NCBI GenBank assembly: GCA_037355855.1
Contig: CM074761.1
Coordinates: 4,483,346 to 4,547,345, forward strand
DNA from: Pseudo-nitzschia pungens
Taxonomy: Eukaryota; Bacillariophyta; Bacillariophyceae; Bacillariales; Bacillariaceae
Direction: 5' to 3'
Length of the DNA: 64,000 nt
Shown: piece after piece, positions 10,291 to 20,738 of the stretch
Layout: the number at the start of each line of letters is the position of its first letter
Numbering within the stretch: the first letter of the stretch is position 1
The notes under the pieces: generated by a model
The model's database searches: none
What the model was told of the DNA's origin: nothing
What the model saw: only the letters and a program-made list of their open reading frames with translations
Position numbers and translations under genes: made by a program

Positions 10291-11954
10291 ATGACTAGTA
10301 ACCAAAACATGCATGATCTTCAATTAGAAGATGTCGAAGACTACTCGGCCGACTATCCGGTCAGCGATGGCGGCTACCCGAACGCGGAAGCGAACATGGC
10401 GCCAGCGGGCAACATGGAGGAAAGCAACGTCGGCAAATCTCCCAAGTATCGTCGTGCCGCCGCGATTTCACTGGTTCGCAACAACAAATGGGCATTTGCT
10501 CTGGCTGGAGTAATCGCAATGGTTTTGATTGGTATCATCGCAACGGCAGCTGGAGGAAACAAAGACGAAGCAAGTTACATTGGTTCCTCGACCATTGACG
10601 ACGCAGATGAAGACATCGGTGTTGTCCCCGTCAGATATTACGAAAAGGATGTGAACCAGGATGTCCTAGCGAAATTCAGGAATGGACTCGAGAGCACCTT
10701 CGACCGTCACAGTCTTAACAAGTCGGTTCTGGACAAGGATACAGCCCAAAGACAAGCCATGCTTTGGATGTGTATGGACAAGAATGTCAATTCCATCGAG
10801 CACACTGAAAAGCTTCAGCGTTATGTTCCTCGCTGTGTTGTTCTACAGCACCAACATGATTCCTTCGATGCATGTAGAAAATCCAAAAGCCTGGAAGGTT
10901 GCTGACAAATGGATGACTAACGCTCATTCCTGCGATTGGATGGGTGTTGAGTGCAACGATGACAAGGTCATCGTAGCCATCTACCTCGAGAAAAACCGTT
11001 TGTCTGGAAAGATTCCCAATGAAATTGGTATCATTGCCAACTACATTGAGTCACTAGATTTTACCGACAACATCATTCACATGCGCGATAACGATTTTGA
11101 TGCGTTCCTCTCTTTGAAAAGTCTCAAGACACTTCTCATGGATGACAACTACCTCTTCAACGACGATGGGCTACCGTCACAGTTGTCGGCACTCACGAGT
11201 TTGGAGAAACTGAGATTGAGTTACAATGTTTTCGAAGGCGAATTGAACAAGCACTCAGTTCTTGACTCGATGACGAAATTGGCTCATTTGGAAATTGAAT
11301 CCAACTACTTCACCGGGGCCATGCCAGATGCAATCTTCAAAATGGAGAATCTAACTTACCTGTATCTCCGTCGAAATAACATGAAATTCGATTTGGAATT
11401 CATCAAGAACGGCCAATTCAAGGATATGTGTAAGTTCTTATTTCGGAATGTAACACAGTGAAGCTCGCATGGAATCGACTTCCGGTTTTTTGAGGTTTTC
11501 TCTTGTTGTAACGGAGGAATAAATGTAGTTGAACATGGAATGTTTCTCACACTGCCTTTATCGCTTTGTTTCACAACATTCAGTCGCAATGTGGTTGGAT
11601 GGGAACGAAATCTTTGGCACTATTCCTACTGAGATTGGTTTGATGTCGGGTCTCGCTTCTCTCTCCATATCTAATGCAACCCTTACGGGAGGTATCCCCG
11701 AAGAAATTGGAAACCTGAATCAACTCCGACGTCTTTGGCTATTCAACAATAAGCTCACTGGTACCATCCCCGAAGCGCTCAACAATTTACACCAGCTCGA
11801 GGTTCTTGAAGTACACGGGAACAAGTTGAAAGGAACTATGCCAAAAGGAGTATGCGCTTCTGTCGAGAAGTCAGACTATACTTACAAGTCGTTGACCAGC
11901 GATTGTGTCAAAGCAGTTACTTGCAGCTCAGCCTGTTGCACCAAGTGCTACTAA
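10291..11954 (+). CDS. Diatom-type LRR single-pass membrane protein, frameshifted
   Basis: Exons 10291-11429 and 11584-11954 with a 154-bp phase-1 intron. The order is a cytosolic acidic N-terminus, one transmembrane helix (WAFALAGVIAMVLIGIIA, about residues 70-88), and the segment preceding LRRs (QRYV then LAVLFYSTN and HSCDWMGVEC). Plant-type leucine-rich repeats follow (LSGKIPNEIG, FGTIPTEIG, LTGTIPEAL), then a short Cys-rich tail (CSSACCTKCY). The frame breaks at 10826-10830. Removing one C from CC at 10828-10829 restores a continuous 502-residue protein matching the paralogue at 24.5-26 kb. Such proteins are abundant in diatoms; extracellular recognition or adhesion is inferred only. The break may be an assembly error or real decay. 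Confidence 0.8.
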
Positions 11955-12371
11955 AAATTGTGCGTCGACAGCACAGCTGTTTGAACGACAACTCCAGCTT
12001 TTCGCACGAACACTACATAAAAACCCTACTGTGTATGAATAAATTATATATTTTTACAATAAAACAAGAATGAAGACTACCGTTTCAGTCAAGACGAAAG
12101 GCGCGTCCGCTTGCATTTGTACGTCGATTACCCCTCTGGATACCTATAGAGCTATAATATTTTGGGTTGGCATAAATCAGCAACATGCTACCAATCAACA
12201 TCCAAAACACTACTTGTAATGCAATTCTTCTGTGCCAGTGAGAGCGGAACAGCAATTTAGTCGTTTGATGTCACTGAAAACTGGAGTGAAATACGAAAGT
12301 GGGAAAAAGTCCGAATTAAAAATCATAGATTCGATTAGCCGCGTGAGTTTGTTTCTCTTTCCTGCACTGTA
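11955..12371. other. Intergenic region, convergent 3' ends
   Basis: This holds the 3' flanks of the LRR gene and the TLC-domain gene. It is AT-rich with no gene or repeat recognised. Confidence 0.5.
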
Positions 12372-14459
12372 TTAGTGTATTTCGGATTCATTTTCATAAG
12401 TGATTTTTGCATTGCCCCCCTTTTGCTTTTCCATCGCGTACATGACATGAGGATGGTTCAACAGACGCCCAAAGTAGACCAGGTTCATGAGCATGAACAA
12501 TACAAAGGCAATGACAAAGAAGCCATGGATGAACTTTGTCGCACCAGGGATTAGCATGTTTTCCAATTGGTGCAACCAATCTTGAGATTCCTCCAGTGCG
12601 GAATAGCCAACAACAAGCGGAAACACATAAAATCTAGCGTAGCAAAACGCGGGGATCACCAAGAATCTGTGAAGAATGAGAATGTTTGACTTCCGCAAGA
12701 AACCGATTTTTCCCGGATTTTCTCCTTGCTTTGGTGGCGCATTGATACCAAGCTGTAGCAAATGCAGAAAGAGACTGCTGGCGTCGAAACTAAACATGGC
12801 GATCGCCCCCAGTCGTCGCGTTGATGAAAACAAGTAAGTCCCGAGGATCAAAGCCAGCGAAAAGATGTGTTGGAGAAAGATCCGAACGTTGTAGACAGTG
12901 AACATGGACATCGGAATAAACCCAAAAAATCTTGGAGCTGTCAATTCTTTCTTCTTCGATGACTTGGATACAAACCATAGGAGCATAGATGTCAGAATGT
13001 GGAAGGCGGCACTATGGAAGTGATAGGATGCCTGGATAAGATAATACCGTCGCAAGGAGGGATTGTAGCTATCAAAATCGGAGTCCACGATTTTATCCGT
13101 TTCTTTGTGCATGAGCGTTACTCCAATCGAGGACAGGTCCCAGCAATTTCTTGTGCTGCCAGTTCCTCCAACGGCAGGTGGCCAAAAGTCGGCCGCCCGA
13201 AAGTAACAGAAACCGATCGAGCAACTCACAAGACAAAACATCAGACGGAAGACTGCAGTTGCATACTTAGGAGCGGCAAAGATTCGCTCCGCTTTTTCTT
13301 TCTTCTTGCTCTGACCATTGTTTCGCTCTAGTGTGATTGTGGACGCTGGCGGGGCTGCCTGTTCCAATAGTGCCTGCAGGTTTTGCGCAGAGGTGTTCGT
13401 CAAAAGACCGGAGGATACAGCTGGTGCCTGGAAATGGCTTTCGTCCTCATCGTCACAATCATTGGTGCTGCTGTCGTCGTGAAACAACCAATCGCCTTCA
13501 TGTTTGTTCTTCCCCATCTTTTCCTCCTGTGCCACGGTACCCGGTAGCATCTCTGGTCTTTGGAGATCTGACAAAGGCTCGGAAGGAAACCTAGGTCGAA
13601 CTTCTATGGAACCATCATTAGCAGTTTCCCGTTGTTGATCGTCGCTGTCATCACTGCTCTCGTCTTCTCGGCCACTGTTGAGATCCGGAATTTGGAATCG
13701 AGCAAGTTCATTCATGGGAGACCTGTCAAAGCTTTTCGAACGCATCACCTTGGTCGGCGTCACGGACCCAGAATACGACGACGATAGCAGGTGTATTGAT
13801 TTGCATCGAACCAAAGCCTCCAATCGCTTCGGTTGTTTGTAGTTGGGGACAAGAAGGTGAACAAGGGCAACTCTCGTCACGGCCATAGATAGGGACAAGA
13901 GAATGACAATGGCAAGATCTGAAATCCCCGCGTCTGGTGCCAGGACGGAAGAATTTGGGGGTAGGTCGTCCATGATAGTTTCCGGAAGGAAGTTTCGGCA
14001 GATTTTGTATTCGAGCAACCAAGACCGGGAACAGATGTATCCAGCAATCTGATACAGGATGGTCCCGGTTTCCCTCCAAAATGATTGGATGAGACGAAGA
14101 GTCAACCTTACAATATTCGGAAGAATCATGCAGAATATGTAGAGAGCTGCCCCTTCGAACAGGACGCGCCACGAGGAATAGGATGGCAAGCTTTCTCCTT
14201 TTATCCTCGATCTTGATTTTCTTTTCGATCGATCGTAGCTGCCCTCCCTGTTTCTGACTCCATTATTGTCATGGTTGTCGTCATCCGTATCGAACGGGGA
14301 GTACACGCGAGATGATGATCGAAGTCGTTTTCGCTTCTCGCTGGTGTTTTCTCTTTTCGTACCGGTATTGTTGCTGGATGAATTCGATGCCTTCTCGTCT
14401 TTGGAACGAATGAGACTTCTGTGGCGCCGCAAGGCGAGAGAGACACCTACTTCTGTCAT
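12372..14459 (-). CDS. TLC-domain multi-pass membrane protein (ceramide synthase-like fold)
   Basis: A single-exon protein of 695 residues from the ATG at 14459; an upstream in-frame extension begins only with TTG. The N-terminal half is basic and serine-rich with two hydrophobic segments (ALYIFCMILPNIVRL and ISDLAIVILLSLSM) and a long acidic, disordered stretch. The C-terminal half (about 430-690) has six or so helices, including RRYYLIQASYHFHSAAFHI and an FLQHIFSLALILGTY segment where ceramide synthases have the HH of the Lag1 motif. Here the position reads QH. The domain is TLC (TRAM/LAG1/CLN8). Acyl-CoA-dependent ceramide synthesis is possible, but the incomplete Lag1 motif makes a non-ceramide TLC protein equally likely. 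An ER location is inferred. Confidence 0.75.
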   Translation of the reverse strand: MTEVGVSLALRRHRSLIRSKDEKASNSSSNNTGTKRENTSEKRKRLRSSSRVYSPFDTDDDNHDNNGVRNREGSYDRSKRKSRSRIKGESLPSYSSWRVLFEGAALYIFCMILPNIVRLTLRLIQSFWRETGTILYQIAGYICSRSWLLEYKICRNFLPETIMDDLPPNSSVLAPDAGISDLAIVILLSLSMAVTRVALVHLLVPNYKQPKRLEALVRCKSIHLLSSSYSGSVTPTKVMRSKSFDRSPMNELARFQIPDLNSGREDESSDDSDDQQRETANDGSIEVRPRFPSEPLSDLQRPEMLPGTVAQEEKMGKNKHEGDWLFHDDSSTNDCDDEDESHFQAPAVSSGLLTNTSAQNLQALLEQAAPPASTITLERNNGQSKKKEKAERIFAAPKYATAVFRLMFCLVSCSIGFCYFRAADFWPPAVGGTGSTRNCWDLSSIGVTLMHKETDKIVDSDFDSYNPSLRRYYLIQASYHFHSAAFHILTSMLLWFVSKSSKKKELTAPRFFGFIPMSMFTVYNVRIFLQHIFSLALILGTYLFSSTRRLGAIAMFSFDASSLFLHLLQLGINAPPKQGENPGKIGFLRKSNILILHRFLVIPAFCYARFYVFPLVVGYSALEESQDWLHQLENMLIPGATKFIHGFFVIAFVLFMLMNLVYFGRLLNHPHVMYAMEKQKGGNAKITYENESEIH

Positions 14460-15372
14460 GTTTGAGTCTTGGCTCACTCTACAAATAGCTTTCCATTCTC
14501 CAGCATAAGCATTGATTGATGTTTGCAACAAATAATGTTCATGAGGTGATGCGACATTGACGATAGATTACGAGTAAGTTGCCGTTGAGGGTGATTGGTC
14601 AATACAATTCGTTACGTATTTCCGTAAGGTTTACCACTACAACTGCCTACCGCACCTGTAACCTCCAATCGGGTCCCTCCTTCCTTGAACGGGTGTCAAG
14701 TGGAGGTTCCTTCAGGAAAGAAGTGCGTTTTGGAAGTAAATCCGGGTTTCTCTTGAGAGATTTTCGTGTCACAAACTGAAAACTGAGAAAGAGTTCGTAA
14801 GCGTCGGCAAGTCCTTACCGGTACTGGTACTGTAGGTTAACTTACGAAGTAACCTTACGGTAACCTTATTCAATAGTACACGTACAACTATTACTCGTAG
14901 GAACTCGCAATCATACCGTAAATCTTACCTCGCGCATACCTGTAAGGTTAAGATTACTCAATACTGAATAGAATTATCGTATGAGTAAGTTACGGTACAT
15001 GTAGTCGACCTGTACGACTGGTGCGATCAAGCATTCAGTATCATACCTTTGACGCCCAAGATTGCAATGGAACCAATCATTTTTGCCTCGAAATAATTAC
15101 CAACAGATTATGTTTCAACCTTGTCACATCATGATCCATGGTGGGTTATTCTTTGTTCCTGAATGGGGTTCCATCAAAAAATACTATTATTAGTAAGGCG
15201 TACTTCCTACTACTAGCAATCCCTGCCGATCTCCCAGCCACCGTGTCAACTGAATGCCCAGACGACAAAGCAGGAAGAAGATTGAATAGGCAGGACACGA
15301 ATCCACTACATCATTAGAATGATCAACTAGAATACGCCGTACACCTCTTGGAGGAAAGCAACTGACTTTCCA
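14460..15372. promoter_or_regulatory. Divergent intergenic region dense in GTAA/TTAC motifs
   Basis: This separates the TLC and PPR genes. Between 14620 and 15000 it holds many copies or near copies of the inverted-repeat motif, for example AACCTTACGGTAACCTTA at about 14856 and TGTAAGGTTAAGATTACTC at about 14940. An ACTATTATTAGTAAGG copy of the second intergenic motif lies at about 15182. Confidence 0.5.
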
Positions 15373-17385
15373 ATGAGGAGGTACCTTGATCGACGCCTCA
15401 TTTCACTTGTTGAATCATGTGGTCTTTCGTTTCAGAAGTCGCAACTCGTCCGGGTATCATCATCATATCTTGGTTGTGACCAACAATCAATGAAAAATTT
15501 GTCTCCGCCTTTCATTTTCAATGATTCGATTCGTCTGAACTATTGCGGTGGCCATTCACGTTCCGACCTAAGAAATAATGATCGAAGGTTGTCGTTGCCG
15601 AGATTTGCGAGAGTCCTTTCGTCTGCATCAGATGCTGTTCATCCCGCAATCTGTTCAACGGCGAAAAGTGGCGATGAGCGGAAGCTGGTACAAGTCATAC
15701 TCAAGCGGCTCAAGGAGAGTCCTGTCGAAGAAGTCGCCCGTTTCTTTTTCGACCATTGCAAAAATCAGGAGCACGACGGGGATTCCGCGGATCCAAATTT
15801 CGAGTTGACAGCTGTTCTCGAGAATTTGCGCGACAATCCACAAGCATCGGAACTATTTCTAAAAACCTGTCTAGAGCTAGCCTCAAACGATGACGCTCAA
15901 CAGGGACCCGATATCGGTGGCAAGAACGAAGAGTTTCATCGTCGTCAAATTAACTGCATGTTACGACCAGGAAGGGATCATTTTGACGTGGTGTTGAATT
16001 CGTGGAGGAGATTCGAACCACCGAGCGCGAAGAGAATTCAAGGTTTGCTGGAGTATATGGAAAAAAAAGCCAAGATTAACTACGACACCGAGTCCTGCAA
16101 TCTGGTACTCGAGACATGGGCAGAAAAAGGAAACGCCGAACGAACACAAGCGTTTTTCGACAATGTGATGATGCGAAAAAGAATTGCAGCGGATTTGGAG
16201 TCGTTTTCCCATGTGTTGAAGTCTTGGTCGAGATCCAAGTCGGCCGTAGCAACCAAACGAGCCGACGAGATGCTGGATCGGATGGAATCCTATCAACATT
16301 TGAAACCAAGTCCGGAATGCTACCTTCACGTTATCGAGTGCTGGTCCAAGTCAAAGAAGAAGGGGTCAGAAATTCGGATCGAATCTCTCGTGAATGCGTT
16401 GAAGCACAGATTAGTAGCAGACAGGAATCAAAATGATGATAGGATCGACGATCTCGAAGGAAAGATTCTCCAAACAGCAGTGTGGAACCTTCTGAAGGTC
16501 TACGACAAAATTGAAAATGCCCACCGTGCGGAAGAAATTCTGTTCGAATTCGTGGACGATTTCGATGGCAATAAAGGAATAAACTACCCACCACTAACAA
16601 TTGAAATGTGCCTTTCTGTCCTAACTACGTGGTCCAAATCAGCTTCTTCCAACAGGGCGGTTCGAGCAGAAAAATTGCTTCGTTTGATGGATGAGAATCC
16701 ATCTTTACCGAAACCAGACACAGCATCGTACACCGCTGTCTTGAATTGCATCGCGGGTTCGAAAAAACAAGACGCAGCAAAAAGAGCCGAGGCTCTGTTG
16801 CGTCGAATGGACAGGAAAAAAGAAACGGAGGCCAACATGGTTTCGCTGACATGTGTTTTGATTGCGTGGGCCCGATCCGAGGATTTGGATGCAACGACAA
16901 AGGCGGAACGGATCTTTCAAGAAATGTTGGATCGTGGGATGCGACCAGATCGGTTTGTGTTTGCGGGACTCATCACTGCATGGGGACGAAGCAACAAAAT
17001 CGATTCTCTGGTGAAAGTTGAAGAGTACTTCCAACGTATTAGAGACTCCGAAAACATTAAGCCGACTGTTGTCGAGTACACAGCGGTCATTCAGGCATAC
17101 GCAAATTATGTTTCAAGGAACGTTGAAAAGTCGCGTGAATCAGTTGATAGAGTTGAGGATCTTCTTGATGAAATGTTGACTTCGGGAGATAGGAGCATCC
17201 GTCCAAATATATTGAGTTACGCTGCTGTGCTCAAAACAATTGCTGCAGCAAGACGGATACCAAATCGTGGAGACCATGCCCAAGCGGTGCTGCAAAAAAT
17301 GCATTCTGATCAGGTGGAGATCACACCCTACATCATGAATCTCGCAAAGAGGTGCCAGAATCGCAAGTCCGCGTCAAAAACATGA
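15373..17385 (+). CDS. Pentatricopeptide repeat (PPR) protein
   Basis: A single-exon protein of 670 residues from the ATG at 15373. About residues 195-660 consist of tandem 35-residue helical hairpins of the PPR type. They recur with an internal VL..W..S signature (VLNSWRRF, VLETWAEKG, VLKSWSRSKS, VIECWSKSKK, VLTTWSKSAS, VLIAWARSED, LITAWGRSN). The Trp-Ser pattern is typical of stramenopile PPR proteins. The N-terminus is arginine-rich (MRRYLDRRLISL) and could be an organellar targeting peptide. PPR proteins bind single-stranded RNA in a sequence-specific way in mitochondria or plastids. No catalytic SMR, DYW or PRORP domain is visible, so a role in RNA stability or processing is inferred. 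Confidence 0.92.
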   Translation: MRRYLDRRLISLVESCGLSFQKSQLVRVSSSYLGCDQQSMKNLSPPFIFNDSIRLNYCGGHSRSDLRNNDRRLSLPRFARVLSSASDAVHPAICSTAKSGDERKLVQVILKRLKESPVEEVARFFFDHCKNQEHDGDSADPNFELTAVLENLRDNPQASELFLKTCLELASNDDAQQGPDIGGKNEEFHRRQINCMLRPGRDHFDVVLNSWRRFEPPSAKRIQGLLEYMEKKAKINYDTESCNLVLETWAEKGNAERTQAFFDNVMMRKRIAADLESFSHVLKSWSRSKSAVATKRADEMLDRMESYQHLKPSPECYLHVIECWSKSKKKGSEIRIESLVNALKHRLVADRNQNDDRIDDLEGKILQTAVWNLLKVYDKIENAHRAEEILFEFVDDFDGNKGINYPPLTIEMCLSVLTTWSKSASSNRAVRAEKLLRLMDENPSLPKPDTASYTAVLNCIAGSKKQDAAKRAEALLRRMDRKKETEANMVSLTCVLIAWARSEDLDATTKAERIFQEMLDRGMRPDRFVFAGLITAWGRSNKIDSLVKVEEYFQRIRDSENIKPTVVEYTAVIQAYANYVSRNVEKSRESVDRVEDLLDEMLTSGDRSIRPNILSYAAVLKTIAAARRIPNRGDHAQAVLQKMHSDQVEITPYIMNLAKRCQNRKSASKT

Positions 17386-17783
17386 CTAGTATGCCGAACA
17401 ACTCCAGGAGCGCGGTTGTTAACGTTCTCGTAGTCAAACGGATAGCGCTCTTGTCTCATGTACAAAGGATTCATAGAAGGATGCCAAACCCTAAAACCCG
17501 CAGTAACAGCTGCAGATTCCGACTGCTCTTCCGAAACGGATAGGCCAATCATGTGCAATTGCACTCGACGAGAAATGGATATCACTCACTGGCATACAGA
17601 TTAGGTTCACTAAGTTCATAAGACGATCTCGCAACGCGATTTTTTCTAGTTTTGGCACGGTCATGTCTCTTATGGTGCTATAAATACAGGTCGAAAATGA
17701 AAAGCTCCTTCACGACCGGACTCATCAGCTTTGTCGTATTTCTAGTCGTGAATTTTTATGAAGTATACGGTGGTTTGCAGGAC
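17386..17783. other. Short intergenic region, convergent 3' ends
   Basis: This lies between the 3' ends of the PPR gene and transporter gene A. No feature is recognised. Confidence 0.5.
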
Positions 17784-19122
17784 TTATCGTTTTCTAAAGG
17801 CTGGAGTCTCTTTCTCTTCCCTTTTGGGCGTCATCATTTCTACGGCTTCGTCGTTCTTGTCACTGGTTGGTCGCTCTATATCGGGTGGATCCACGCCCTT
17901 CCTTTGACTTTCGTCCTTATTATTCTTTTCACCGGTTTGTTTTTCCAAGACCGAAACGTATGAATATCTGGCAGATCCTAGTAAAACTGTCAGGATCCCA
18001 ATCCCGTTCATAATTGTGATTGGTGTAGAAAATAAAACTGTCGAAATTCCAATCATAAGGACTTGTTTTACGTTTGCAGCAATGCTAAAAGGTCGATGAA
18101 GGAAAGGATGAAGATTTTGGTCAGGTGCAGGTAGCGGATACTTTCCCCAAAAAATGAATTCAATCACTTACCAAAGTGTCAGTGGTGACGTCATTTTGTT
18201 TGCCATGAGTGAGCAAATATTCAGTGAAAAGGAAAGAATACCACTCAACAGAACCACACCAAGTGGATAGTAATCAGCGTAAATCTCTGGACGGGATGTG
18301 ATGGAGGTGACTTCGCCTGTCAAAAAACTTAGCACGATGCATTGGATCATAGCCAATGGAGCCATGTGACCGAGCAAATCCACTGGGTGAAGCTTTAAAG
18401 AACCAGTTAAAATTTCACCAGATGCCAATACCTTCAACGCGGCTAAAATGACGCATGCGCAGGTGTAGAAAAATCCTAGCATCGAAAAGGTCATGTCCCC
18501 CCAAACAGCCATGGCGACACCAATGATCACCGGTATGACAGCAAAAATGCGATTGGAAGATATTGATTTGCCGATGAATAGACCCATTGCGATTGTAACA
18601 GCCGGAACCAAGGATCGCATAACCTGATTGAAATTAACCGACACATGCCGTAAAGAGACATTCCCAATAGCAATATTCAGTGAAAAGATGACTGAAAACC
18701 CAATGATGCTCCGCTTTCCCGTGCTGTCGATTTTTTTTCTTTCGATTTTTCCAAGAAGTCGCTGAAATATGCCAGTCTTGCCCGTGCTTTCGTCTTGCCG
18801 CAGACTCATGAAGACGATCTGACTACCCACAGAGTTGCATATCATGTGAACAAAGGAGAGAAAATACGGATAATGAAAGTCGACAGTTGCGAATGCTGCC
18901 TTGTTCAAGAGGGTTACACCCACGTTGTTCGCCATCCACAGTACCAACCATAGGCTTTATTGACATGAGTTTAGAAAAATCGAAGCCGGCATGAGTTGAC
19001 ACAAACTAAGAATTGGTTCTATGTTATTTCCGATTGCAGTTCGATCGAAATGTTGGCAAGGTTTGTACTAAAGTGAATCGCACTTACAACGACGCGTCTC
19101 GCAAGAAATTCATCCGAACCAT
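17784..19122 (-). CDS. DMT/TPT-family transporter (SLC35-like), paralogue A
   Basis: Three exons on the minus strand: 19122-19088, 18954-18172 and 18084-17784. The introns are 133 and 87 bp and both in phase 2; 372 residues. The start exon is only 35 bp ([12 protein letters not shown]). About ten hydrophobic helices follow, with the family landmarks [40 protein letters not shown] and a final [11 protein letters not shown]...MNGIGI. This is the triose-phosphate/nucleotide-sugar translocator superfamily. The NQVMRSLVP stretch is close to fungal and algal SLC35 proteins of unassigned substrate. The C-terminus is hydrophilic and charged. It lies head to head with paralogue B at 20.7 kb. The substrate cannot be told from sequence; a Golgi/ER nucleotide-sugar carrier is the usual guess. 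Confidence 0.88.
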
Positions 19123-19909
19123 TGTTGTCTGTTGTTTGTTGTCTGTTGTCTGCGACTCGTGGAATTCAATGACCGCAAAATTGAGTCCAATAGTTCACCT
19201 TTTAAATTCGCGCTGTCTCGAATCGCTTATGCTATAATCGGAATAAGTTGCTAGATGTCGTCTACACCGCCTAAGAATCACCAATGTCCTCTGCTGCGAA
19301 TCGGTCCTAGTGGGCATCAGCAATTACAGTGCGTCATAAAAAAAGCGACAGAAAAAAATTTTAAAGCTTCAGAACATAAGGTTACCGTAGAAGTACCGGT
19401 AAGCTTACTTGTAGGACCTAACCTTACCTGGTAAGATCTTACTCATGGGGATGTTTCGTCCCAAAACAAAACGAAAATACTTATCGCAGCAGAATTTTAA
19501 AAAAAATCATACAATGATGGGGACACTTCGTACCGATATTTTCATGAAATGTCTCCCGAAACAACGACGAGCTGTTTCTCACTAAAGTCATTATTGAACT
19601 CCAGATTCCAGAAGAAGAACCCTTACCCTTACTAGTATCAGAGCACTGTTCCAGGACGACAATTATTTCATAAAGCATCGGTGGTTACGTAAGGTAGGCC
19701 TTACTGGTACCGTATAATGGTACAAGTATGTTGTACATAGTGGTTATTCTTGGTGGGTAAGTGTATGTACGTAAGGTCAGATTACGGTAATCCTTACCGT
19801 TAGACGTCATACGTCACAATGATGAAAGAATGCATCTACCGGTATTCCCACGGGCGCCCCCTGGAGTGTTCAAAGTAAGATAAGTCTTATTCATTGCAAA
19901 AATAAGGGT
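19123..19909. other. Intergenic repeats between the transporter paralogues
   Basis: No gene is recognised. Two patches are dense in the GTAAGGTTAC-type motif. One is at 19377-19442 (AAGGTTACCGTAGAAGTACC, then AACCTTACCTGGTAAGATC). The other is at 19683-19805 (TACGTAAGGTAGGCCTTACT and relatives). A short GTTGTCTGTTGTTTGTTGTC stretch lies upstream of the start codon of gene A. Confidence 0.5.
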
Positions 19910-20010
19910 TAGGGTTAACGTTGGGGTTCAAAAATGGGGTTAGGGTTAACGTTGGGGTTCAAAAATGGGGTTAGGGTTGTGTTGGGGTTCAAAAATGGGG
20001 TTGGGGTTAC
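19910..20010. repeat. 31-bp minisatellite with telomere-like TTAGGG units
   Basis: Units start at 19910, 19941 and 19972 (31 bp apart) with a diverged fourth at 20002. Each contains TAGGGTTAACGTTGGGGTTC followed by AAAAATGGGG. TTAGGG is the telomeric repeat of stramenopiles, so this is an interstitial telomere-like array, though its period is not the plain 6-mer. Confidence 0.85.
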
Positions 20011-20275
20011 AAAACGAGAATAAAACCACAAGAAAACCATGAGAAAACCATTAGAAAACCATTAGAAAACCAAGAAAACCGTAATAAAACCAGTGTGAAA
20101 CCAGAATAAAACCATACAAACCAGAATAAAACCATGAGAAAACCATAATAAAACCATACAAACCAGAATAAAACCATTAGAAAACCATAATAAAACCATA
20201 CTAAAACCATAATCCAACCATAATCCAACCAATGAAACCATAATAAAACCATAATCCAACCATAATTCAACCAAT
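20011..20275. repeat. Degenerate AAAACC-type tandem array
   Basis: About 265 bp built from short variable units such as AAAACCATTAG, AAAACCATAAT and CCATACAAACCAGAAT. It begins where the TTAGGG-like minisatellite ends and is C-rich on the plus strand where the preceding array is G-rich. It creates a long open frame on the minus strand that encodes only Trp/Phe/Gly/Leu-rich sequence, which I do not regard as a gene. Confidence 0.85.
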
Positions 20276-20738
20276 GAAAGTTACGAGTAAAGAGTAAAAG
20301 AACGCAATTGAAACGGTTGGTAAACATCATGTACTTGTACGTAAAATGTACGAGTATTCTTGTACCGTACCTAGGACGAGTACCATTGCCGGAAGTATTG
20401 AGCTGAGAGACTTGAGATACAGAGATGTATTTATATATATCATACGTATAAAGAATACTTCTATAATGAAGACTTGACTGGCGGACAAATTTGTTTTCGA
20501 AATAATGACGGTGAACTGAAATAAATCGAGCTTTCCGATCGGGCAAATAGAATGGACCGTTGCGTTTGCTGTTCGTTCCTTCCGCCCAGTGACAAATGCG
20601 CTCCATAGAAATCGGAATGCTCTGCAACGAAAACCGAGACAAGGGCACAACATCGGAACGAGACGAAGGAGTTATTGTGTAACCACATGATCAGAACCTT
20701 CTTCGAATTACAAACTCTTCTTTTTCGGATTCTTTGAG

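Noticed and set aside
20007..20648. 213-codon minus-strand frame rich in Trp, Phe, Gly and Tyr
   Set aside because: It is the translation of the AAAACC repeat array, has no domain, and its composition follows the repeat unit.
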